In this document: in pieces, positions 55,866 through 64,000 of the stretch
How the letters are laid out: each line of letters starts with the position of its first letter
Numbering within the stretch: the stretch's first letter is position 1
From: Ctena decussata
Lineage: Eukaryota > Mollusca > Bivalvia > Lucinida > Lucinidae
Assembly (NCBI GenBank): GCA_963989385.1
Contig: OZ022498.1
Location: 1,309,501-1,373,500 of the forward strand
Direction of reading: 5' to 3'
DNA length: 64,000 nucleotides
Translations under genes and position numbers: made by a program
Notes under the pieces: generated by a model
Seen by the model: only the letters and a program-made list of their open reading frames with translations
Told to the model about the DNA's origin: nothing
The model's database searches: none

Positions 55866-56899
55866 GTAAATTTTCAGGGACCAGAAAAAGTACTTTGAGA
55901 TATCAGTATCTTCAGATGAATTTCGACTTCGATATAGCGAGAGTTGACTGAAATTTCATTATTTGACCTAGTTGTTAAAAGCTTATGACGTCGCTAGTCC
56001 GAGTGACAGTACTGAACGCAAAAAAGAAAGAAAATGCCATTTTTAGCGGGAAAAAATGTGAGTGCAAAAAAGTTCCTCAGCTTTTTCAGCAAAATATATA
56101 AGCACACTTGATTTAATTTGTACTAGAAGATTTTTTATTCAAATTCCAATTATTTATTAGCGCTGTTTTTGTAAAGACAAACAACTAGAGAAGCATATAA
56201 TATTTATAGTTACAAAAAGACAGTACTGATAGCAGTTACACGGCTCAAGCTAGAAACTTAACATTAAACTTCCAAGAATCGTTCTGTTGGCCAACATAAG
56301 TTATGGTTTGCAAATCCTGAGAACATATATTGGCTGTGGGAAAACATTTTCTCTGCTAGTAAAATTCAACGCATTGAAACTATTTCCCGTAGTAATGCAT
56401 CCATATAAAACAGGTTGCCGACAGAAAAATGAAAATTGAACTTATTTAAAAATATACTTATTGCCCTTTAATTGAATTTAAATCCATGTCAGAGCTAGCA
56501 AATGGAAAACTGTAAAAAGATATGTATATCCATGTTATAATATCAAAGTAATCAGTAGACATAATTGTGTGACAATTTACTGGTATTTGTCTGGAACCCC
56601 ACAAGTCCAAAGTTGTTACCCTTAAAGTGATTTAAAATCCGTCACTAAATAACCGATGACAAGAATTTCATGAAAATTAAAAATAATTCAGTAGCAAAAT
56701 CATGCAGTGATGCATGCGAAAAATGTGTGAATCCCCTCAGTGTGGAAAATAATCAATGATGGTGTTGAGGTCTCAACGAGGAAATCTTAGGCTCGTTTTC
56801 AGATTATTTAAGCCTTGATGTTACATAATCTTGAAACTAGCATTAGATTTCATTGTCTCAGCCTCAGTACCATCATGGCTTCTAATCAAATGATGCATT
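55866..56899. other. No gene recognised
   Basis: AT-rich sequence without long frames or recognised repeats. Confidence 0.45.
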
Positions 56900-57590
56900 T
56901 TGAAAATTAAAGACATACCTGCTTTATGATCTGCATACGTGCTAAGGGTTTGATGAGAGTCCTCAATACACGCATCGTCTCCAAATTACGGATTTTCTTT
57001 ACGATGTTTATATTGCACGTGTTCTGGGGAACTGTGCCTTACCGTGGTTTATAAGTCATCCTGATAACCCATGCAGGCTGATAAGTTATATTTAAGTAAG
57101 GATCCTGGTCATGGTATCTAGATACCAGAAGCAAGCAGGGAAGTCTTTGACCTGACTGCGTCGATACGTAGTCAGATCAGTCTTCCCTGCTTGCGTATGC
57201 ATTTATACACCTTTGTTACCTGTGTGACTGATCATATATTTTATCATTTACCTGTTTCATGATAGGTTAGAATCCGAATTACAGTGTTTATTTTGCTATA
57301 AGGAAGTTAAGTGTTCAGGTAGACAAGATATACCGAGCAAAAGTAAAAACGCTACACTACAGATAAACAAGGATTTTTTTATGAGAAAGAAATTCAACCC
57401 CTGAGGTAAACACAATGCCATTTTGTTTTGCCTGGATATATATCTTGGCCAGACATTCAGCCAAAGAATATCCGTTGAATTATGAATGTGATACTCTTAA
57501 TTATAAGAGCTATCCCACATTATTCAAATTTAGCATATTTTGTTAAACACTAACTATGCACATGCGTAGAAACACATCTTTGCTAATCGG
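56900..57590. repeat. Segmental duplication block (partner 32490-33830)
   Basis: Collinear with the left unit (GCACGTGTTCTGGGGAACTG, TTGCGTATGCATTTATACAC, TTTTGTTTTGCCTGGATATA) but lacking the 720 bp present at 32870-33590. Confidence 0.72.
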
Positions 57591-59290
57591 TTGCCAAAGG
57601 CCAAGGTCATTCTCACTTAGGTTTCAAAATTAAAATAGGCGTTAACTTTTTCACACATCTGCTCTGAAGCCACTGGAACTACTGAAGCCGTATTTCATTT
57701 GGACCCTTCCTGAAAGGTTCCGCATTTGGTTTAGGTAACATGTTCATATATGGTAAATAAAAATCTTCGTTTCTAGAACTGAAAGGCCAATGACCTTGAA
57801 GCATTGTATGAAGCATCAAGGACTCGGGCCCTACAATGTTTTTTCAAATGATGATCCTGTGTTGACCTTGATATAATGAATGGCAAGGCGAACTTCGGTT
57901 CATTATGCCTTTATATGGGAAAATGCCTAAACGGTGCTCTTAAGTCTAACTAAATTAGCACATGAAGACATCATGTTGCCAAAGATCAAGGTCATTCTTT
58001 GACCTTTGTTCAAGGTAACTGAGATTTTATCAGCAGATGAAGACATTATGTTGCAAAAGGTCAAGGACAATCTTTGACCTTTGTTCAAAGTCACTAATAT
58101 TTTAAAACTGAAATAAGCTCTCCTCTAAAGCCACTGGACCCACTGAAGCCAGATTTCATATGGAAACTGCATGGACCATGAAAAATTAATGTAAATTCAT
58201 CAAATGTTTATGGTCACATGGGTACAATTTTTAAAGGGTAATTACAATATGTGGGCATGGCGCCCATATATGGTTAAAAACCTTTAGAAGTTTTCTTTTC
58301 CAGAACCAAAGGACTGATCACACTGAAAGTTGGTATGTACATGTACCATCAGGGACTCGCGCCTACAAAGTTTATTCATTGATGGACCTGAGCTGACCTA
58401 CACCTATTGATTGATTGATTGATTTGTTGCTTAACGTCCACGGTAAACAGCTATGGTCATGTCGGGACGCTCAGTTAACCTAACCACACTATTCCCGGGC
58501 AGGCTTAGACCTCCTAAGCGGTTAACCAGTACTAAGTGCACATGCTTTCGCCGGTAACTGACAACTGCCCTTCTTGAAACAGCGGAAGGAGAAACGAAAG
58601 TATGTGGCCAGACCGGGTTTCGAACCCAGGACCTCTGACTTATGAGTCAGGTGCCCTACCGATTGCGCTACGCGGCCCGGCGACCTACACCTAATTTATG
58701 GAAAGGCCAACTTTGGTTTCTAATGTTTTATATGGAAAAATATATAAACAGTGGATTCGTCTGAAACATTTCAGTCTATGATATAGGAATCGGTATATGT
58801 AGTAAACTGAATGAGTACATGACGATGTAAGGTTGCCAGAGGTCAAGATCATTCTTCCACCTTTGTTCAAGATTAATCAGAGTTTTAAATAAAGATATGC
58901 AGTCGTAAAAAGCCACAGGGCCAGTTAGAGCATATTTCGTATGGAAACAACACGATGCATAAGAATGAAATTTAAATAAATGGTTATGGTCACATGACCA
59001 AGATGGCCGCCATGCCCATATATAGTAAAAAAAACTACTTCAAAAGTCCAGGCCATTGACCTGGAAACTTTGTTGGTAGGGTCAAAGTCTCGAGCCCTAC
59101 GAAGTTTGTTCAGCTGACGAACCTGAATTGACCTTGACCTAATTTACGGCAGGTCAACCGGTTTCTTATGCTTTTTTATGGGAAAATGCTTAAAGGTCAT
59201 TGTCATTCTTTGACATTTGCTCAAGGTCACTTAGATTTTAAATTTAAATTTGCACTCCTCTAAAGTCACTAGTTTAAAATTGTAGCAAGT
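57591..59290. repeat. Old AGGTCA-rich repeat units
   Basis: Several diverged units share CAAGGTCATTCTTTGACCT, TTGTTCAAGGTCACT, CCACTGGACCCACTGAAGCC and TTATGGTCACATG. The region is split by a SINE at 58407. Frames are not maintained. Confidence 0.75.
58407..58681 (-). mobile_element. Full-length tRNA-derived SINE, 12-bp TSD
   Basis: GACCTACACCTA flanks both ends (58395-58406 and 58682-58693). On the minus strand the head is GCCGGGCCGCGTAGCGCAAT, with a tRNA-like CTGACTCATAAGTCAG stem-loop (Met-like CAT anticodon), then a B box GGTTCGAACCC. A conserved body ends GTTTACCGTGGACGTTAAGC, with an (AATC)n tail. Box A and B suggest polymerase III transcription. Confidence 0.9.
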
Positions 59291-59764
59291 GAGCGAAGTG
59301 ACAAAACGTATCTGTTGATAGAAAGGTCTCAGTCGAGCTACTGGACTGTTGGTCCTCTAGTTGGTATGTCATATTCAAACACGGTTCGCTGATTTTAAGG
59401 TCTCCATAGGAATGGTTATTTCTTTATCTTTTACAATGTTCGACCATTTTAACTGGTCTTTATTTGTGAAGATAAAAAATAACCTGTCAAACAGTCACTC
59501 ATTAAGTACATAACAAAACAAACAACAACAAAAACAGAATAAATAACATCAAAAAAGTTGATTAGTTGAGAAACTAGAGTGAAAATGTCAGCTAAATATA
59601 GTGTCATTTTTGTAGCCGATTTTATCTGGGACACACTCGACAGCCACAGAATAACAACTCAAACGACAAGGAATCGGAAATGAGATGGCAAAGAGTCGGA
59701 AATGAAAGACAAAAATATAAAAGAGCAATTGTTTATGTTGGTAAGACAAACAAATTGTCGGTCA

Positions 59765-59989
59765 AGCCTGAACGTGCTCAGTCGGCGCACATCGAAGACT
59801 CTTGTCTAGCATTTTGGACCTTATGGTCATTGCGGAAAGAGTCTTCGCTTTGCGCTTAGTGGGTAGCCAAGGGTCTAAGCTAGTTCCATGCGGCCAGCGA
59901 AGACTCTGATCAGACCGGGTGGATGCCAAGGCTGATCTGAGTCTGCGCTGGACGCATAACCACAATGTTTTTTTTTTGTGTCGCAGCTT
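59765..59989. mobile_element. Palindromic MITE, family P, left arm degraded
   Basis: The right half is typical (CAGACCGGGTGGATGCC, GGCTGATCTGAGTCTGCGCT, GTGTCGCAGCTT). The left 60 bp no longer pair. Confidence 0.7.
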
Positions 59990-60176
59990 ATTAGAGTTAA
60001 TGAGTATCATGATCTTTTACACTCTTTGGCATTTCAGATATAAGTAGCTGGTGAATATTTCATGAGTAATAATAGATATATACGATGATGGAGAGTTCCA
60101 TTATTTTTTAATCCCAGCTGCTTTACGAATCTTCCAACATCAAGAATATTTCGACGACTTTTCGCAATTTCCATAG

Positions 60177-60232
60177 TTAAGAAAGAAAGAAAGAAAGAAA
60201 GCTGAAAGAAAGAAAGAAAGAAAGGAAGAAAT
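60177..60232. repeat. (GAAA)n microsatellite
   Basis: Two GAAA runs separated by GCT. The flanks 59990-60714 show no gene I can support. Confidence 0.95.
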
Positions 60233-60714
60233 TATAGAAACGATACAAGAAGCATTGAACAAACTTGAGGGAATAAATACGCTAAGGAATAATACAAAAA
60301 ATCTCTATACAGCTGGGGTTGAGTACTGAAATATTATATTTATAATCTCTGACAAGTATTTGTTTTTTGTTTAAAGGCAAGTTTATTTTTCCTTTAAAGG
60401 CCAGCCAAGCAAATCATTGAAAGTGTTAGGTAGTCGAAATGCCCTTCATTAGTGTAATTGCGGTGTATTAATATTTTGTTGTTTGACAGTACAAATAAAA
60501 TTAAGTTTCTCTGTCCTAAATCTTTTTGATTTGCAGTGATCAAACTCAGGTTCTACTGCAGGCAGCTGGACACTAAATGCATTTCTGGAAGGCAGTCTTG
60601 GAGAAAATTCATGAAGGAAACTGGTTTTGAAAATGAGATGCCGAGAACCAGCTAGCGTAAGTACAGTTTGGTGCTTTTATGAGTAAGCGCCAAAAAACAA
60701 AAAATTAGTTGAGT

Positions 60715-60776
60715 TTGCAAACAGCGTACATCTAGGTGAGGCGGCTCATGCCTCATCTAGATTTACCCTATTTGCC
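60715..60776. repeat. Small hairpin element, family H
   Basis: TTGCAAACAGCGTACATCTA pairs with CTAGATTTACCCTATTTGC across a shortened GGCGGCTCATGCC tip. GCGCCAAAAAACAAAAAATT upstream suggests a worn copy of the TTAA MITE at 19079-19296. Confidence 0.75.
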
Positions 60777-60927
60777 CTTTAGTCCTTTTGTTTTCAATAT
60801 GGTTCTGGCAGAAACCAGTAGCGACCGCGAACCAGTGGTGGTCATATTCGTTTTGCATAAGCGTAAACATGTATGATAAATTTCATAAGGGTATCCGTGT
60901 ATGATAAATATAATAAAATGATAAACT

Positions 60928-61165
60928 GAGTCGCGACACGACAAAACCAACAAAGTAGACGTGCGGCCAGCACCGACTCAGATCAGCCTGGGCATCCGCC
61001 CTGTCTGATCAGAGTCTTCGCTGTCGGCATGGAGATAGCTTAGAACCTTAGCTACCCTTTGAGCGCTTAACAAAGAGTCTGATCAAACTCAGCGGCTGCC
61101 CAGGCTTGTCTGTGTCTTTGCTCCAGGCGCACACCCACAATGTTAGTTTTCTTGCGTTGCGGCTT
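60928..61165. mobile_element. Palindromic MITE, family P
   Basis: GAGTCGCGACACGACAAAAC to the complementary GTTGCGGCTT; complete but diverged. Confidence 0.85.
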
Positions 61166-61422
61166 AGTTATGATAAATTTAATAAAATGATAAACTCTGT
61201 TTGCGTCTTGTGTGATAATAACAATCAAATTCACTCCAACGATCGAATATTTTATGCTTTCCTCTACTATTGTTCTTTCTTTCTCATTTTCTTTCTTTTT
61301 GAAGTATATTCAGGGGAATCAAGTTAAAATGCAAATGAAGTTTATGATATTTATGTTACGTTTTTGCACAGATCTACAAATTCAATAAAGTGTAACTGTC
61401 TTCTGGCTTCCACTGCAACACC

Positions 61423-62518
61423 ATGGCGGATACTAGTTACTCACGGTCCAACAACACTGAAACACCCGGTGTCGAGCGAGCTGGAGCACTTCTTGTACAG
61501 AAAATGTTTGAACTCGAAGAGGCCTACAGGTATATACAGACCTTTTCAAAATCCCTCGATAGCTTCTTCAAGAATCATATTTCATTTTTCTGACTAGTCA
61601 ACAGCTTTAGCCATTGTCGACAAAAGTCGGCATTTTCCGTACCGCCCGTACCGTACCGAACGAGTTCTCGTTTATCTCTCGCGAGAATGAGCGAGGTAAA
61701 AATTTAGACAGATAAACCCTTGCTTTTCAGTCTTCTCGTGGTAGTGATTTTCAACAAGAATTCTCGCAAAAGTTAAGTATTTTCAGGGTCTTTGAAATGT
61801 TGGATGAGGGTTGTTGTGGTGGACAGGACTTCTAGAAAGGTGTATTGAATGTCCCCCGACTTCTACCAATGAAGGTCCTTGACTGGGGTGTGACTGTGAG
61901 ACCACTGTCCGGATACCAGTATCATTTTCTCTGCAAGTGCCCTGGCCCTCACCCGCAACAACACCCTATAAAAACGGAGAGAGTGGAATCTTATCCTGTA
62001 TATTGTATTTTACCATAAAATAAAGTTTGTGATATCGAAAGTAGGTCATTTTGGTTGCCAATTAAAATGACCCCAATATTTTTAACACTTTTTATGAGAA
62101 GCTCATTGCTGTCTTAACGGTGCTTTAAACCCCACCAACAACTGTCATTTAAAGTGTAGACACCACAGTTAAAAACTGTCATCGATATCTCTCAATACCA
62201 CTGGGAGAGCTAAGGGTTCGAGGTTATAAAACTTGAGAATAATCTCAATGCTTCCGAGCATGTGCTCGGAAACAGCCAATCAGTGTGCTTTATTTTGAGT
62301 TTGAGAATGTACTCAAGTTTTATAACTTCGGGACCAGGAGCGTTTAATACAAATGCTCCCCGCAAAATGTGTGTACAGGCATTTCATTTCGTTTTAGAGA
62401 ACTTGAAAAGAAAGACATAGAACTGGGAAAATACAGGAAAATGTCGAAGGAACAAAATACAGGAGATATGGTTAGACTAGACGACAAGGACAAAGAAATT
62501 GCTAAATTACAATACATG
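61423..62518 (+). CDS. Coiled-coil protein, first two coding exons (partial)
   Basis: Exon 1 is 61423-61529: ATG in a good context (ACACCATGGCG), 35 codons plus two bases, reading MADTSYSRSNNTETPGVE then RAGALLVQKMFELEEAY, followed by a CAG|GTATAT donor. Exon 2 is 62398-62518: after a T-rich TTTCGTTTTAG acceptor, 40 codons reading ELEKKDIELGKYRKMSKEQN ... KDKEIAKLQYM, followed by a strong ATG|GTAAGT donor. The frame is continuous across the 868-bp intron. The charged Leu/Ile heptad-like pattern indicates a coiled coil. I do not recognise the family. Later exons must lie beyond 64000 or in 62519-64000, where I found none. No signal peptide is seen, so it is probably cytoplasmic or cytoskeletal. 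Confidence 0.72.
61677..61686. promoter_or_regulatory. TCTCGCGAGA palindrome in first intron
   Basis: A perfect copy of a 10-bp motif known from animal housekeeping and bidirectional promoters, in a locally CpG-containing stretch (61640-61700) about 250 bp downstream of the coding start. A promoter role here is inferred. Confidence 0.45.
62034..62110 (+). mobile_element. Element G, 5' fragment
   Basis: ATATCGAAAGTAGGTCATTT, TGCCAATTAAAATGACC and TTTTATGAGAAGC match the start of 55596-55865, within the coiled-coil gene's intron. Confidence 0.65.
62219..62331. repeat. Intronic foldback
   Basis: CGAGGTTATAAAACTTGAG pairs with CTCAAGTTTTATAACTTCG. An inner GCTTCCGAGCATGTGCTCGG hairpin lies between. 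Ends about 65 bp before the exon 2 acceptor. Confidence 0.85.
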
Positions 62519-62614
62519 GTAAGTCTTGAACAAGTTCTGACTCAAAGATTCATCAGTGCTCCAAGAAGAATTAACAGGGTAACTTAGGGATGTTTTCCTA
62601 AAAGGTTATGGTAA

Positions 62615-62890
62615 AGGTTTCCCATAGCCTAGTAGCCGTAGGGGGGAGTGGGGGATGGAGGCCCACTGTGTCTTGACCACAGCATATAAAAGACGGAGCG
62701 ACGGAGCCCATCCCTTTCCTTTCGCTGCCTTATCCTTCCCTGTTTCGAAGCAGGTACCCATTTACTGCTGGGTTGACAGAAAGAGAGTCTTCCAGTCGTT
62801 GAATGGCGAAACCCGGGCGCCATCTCACGACCTTCGGGGACTTTCTTTACCATAACCGAGCGTCTCTAACCACTCGACCACGGCGCTCCT
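62615..62890 (-). mobile_element. tRNA-derived SINE, family 2, best copy
   Basis: The minus-strand head reads AGCGCCGTGGTCGAGTGGTT, a Leu/Ser-tRNA-like A-box region, with a CCCGGGTTTCGCC B-box-like element. The body contains AAATGGGTACCTGCTTCG, and the other end has CTACTAGGCTATGGGAAAC. Lies just after exon 2 of the coiled-coil gene, presumably in intron 2. Confidence 0.75.
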
Positions 62891-64000
62891 CTGTTTTCAT
62901 ACTTCTCCATAAAAAATCGCCGAGACGGTGATACTGAGGTTTTATAACATATTTTTAGGCTAAAACCGTATAACTTTAGTAGTGGCCTACATTTTAAGTA
63001 TTCCATTGGCTAATATAAATACACCTGGGATTTCGATGTAAGTAGCTTACTTTCGCTTTTTCTTTGTACTTTCAGTTTCATTTCACTGTTGGCCTATAAA
63101 CCGTGTCGTGATGAATCTAGATATTTCGGTAAAAAGGTAAAAATCGCCTGCTATGTCGCTCATTAAAAATATTAATATAAAAACATCAAGATAACAAGAC
63201 GCAGAAATCGAAGACGAAATTAAGTAATTGTTGCTAGCTTAGTTGTTGATGTTGTGTTGGAACTGCGGCACTTTTAAGGTTATGTGTGGGGCGGTCGGCC
63301 AACCAGTCCTCATTGTTATGTGCAACACAGACAGACCCCAATCAAAATTCAACAGCATTTTCGGAAATGAAACCCCAACACAAATAACAAATATGCATAC
63401 CAAAATGCACATCCTTACAATCTGATCAGCACATTCGATATCTTACGTGTACCTGACTCATACATATTACAATGCACACCTCTTTTTAATCAAAGCCGAT
63501 GATCTTTCTTCAAAGATATTTCTTGTTTCATTTGGAAATAAGAAGAATAAAAATCTCAGAATTATGTTCAAAATCCCAGCTTATCTGGAGCGCTGGGCTC
63601 GTGGTTGGTACATTTAGGTTATGTTTAGATGATTAGACGCGTTGCATGCAACAAATTTGTGTCATGAAACACACGTTTTCGGGGTGTTTACACGGTGACA
63701 CAAGTTGCATGACACATGTCATACAAAATCTTTCGCCGTGTAATCCCAACTTTACCATATTCTATGGGTCAGGCCTGCATCACTTGCTGTACTACATGCA
63801 ATTAGTCACGTGTTGTCAGAATCTTTTTATGTAAAGTCTGTCATATTGTTGCCTTTCTGTGGGCAATATCAAATATCATTTTGTACATTTAATTATGCAT
63901 AATCAGCAACTATTTCAGTTTGTCTGCTGCTAATTAGTCACGTATTGTAGCCAAAGACGTGAATCTCTTCAGACAGCTAAATGTCAGTGATAATCTCATT
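62891..64000. other. Probable intron, nothing recognised
   Basis: If the coiled-coil gene continues to the right, this is intron 2. I saw no exon with matching phase and no named repeat. Confidence 0.4.

Noticed and set aside
58610..58681. A tRNA-Met (CAT) gene on the minus strand.
   Set aside because: The acceptor stem pairs poorly, the sequence continues into a conserved body with an (AATC)n tail, and a 12-bp target duplication encloses the whole unit, so it is a SINE head.

Overview
The window reads as nuclear DNA of a bivalve mollusc, most likely a heterodont clam (inference). It is AT-rich, intron-bearing and low in gene density, and it is packed with non-LTR retrotransposons, a Penelope-like element of the Naiad type, tRNA-derived SINEs and many palindromic MITE families. 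There are no operons, ribosome binding sites or CRISPR arrays. Only three kinds of host gene can be supported: an intronless rhodopsin-class GPCR (7464-8675, minus), a divergent ankyrin/SOCS-box-like gene present as one intact copy and two broken ones (27399-29192, 23104-23634 and 50013-51786, all minus), and the first two coding exons of a coiled-coil protein that runs off the right edge (61423-62518, plus).

Layout. 0.6-2.0 kb holds two decayed LINE 3' ends. 3.4-7.4 kb holds hairpins, old tandem repeats, MITEs and SINEs. 7.5-8.7 kb is the GPCR. 10.7-12.3 kb is a 145-bp satellite lying between two pieces of a Naiad-type tail. 13.3-18.2 kb holds foldback elements and two opposed copies of an element built from 18-bp palindromic repeats. 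19.3-21.3 kb is a LINE reverse transcriptase whose catalytic FADD motif has been amplified about 22 times. 21.5-34 kb and 43.4-57.6 kb are collinear, diverged halves of a tandem segmental duplication, each carrying one SOCS-box-like gene. The left half received a LINE (23651-27315) flanked by a 630-bp direct duplication. The right half received an I-type LINE (43621-47072), a hAT-like DNA element (51865-53316) and nested TA-type MITEs. 38.2-43.3 kb is a Naiad locus with one reading frame interrupted by in-frame TGA codons. 57.6-64 kb holds AGGTCA-rich old repeats, a full-length SINE with a 12-bp target duplication, and the start of the coiled-coil gene.

The strongest observation is the Naiad element. 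Its GIY-YIG endonuclease precedes the reverse transcriptase, and the frame is unbroken by indels for about 950 codons. It contains four in-frame TGA codons, three of them at or beside expected cysteines including the CxC linker, against one internal TAA. This fits the reported selenoprotein-encoding Naiads of clams. Because the two duplicated halves supply empty sites for each other's insertions, several transposon boundaries here can be placed to the base.
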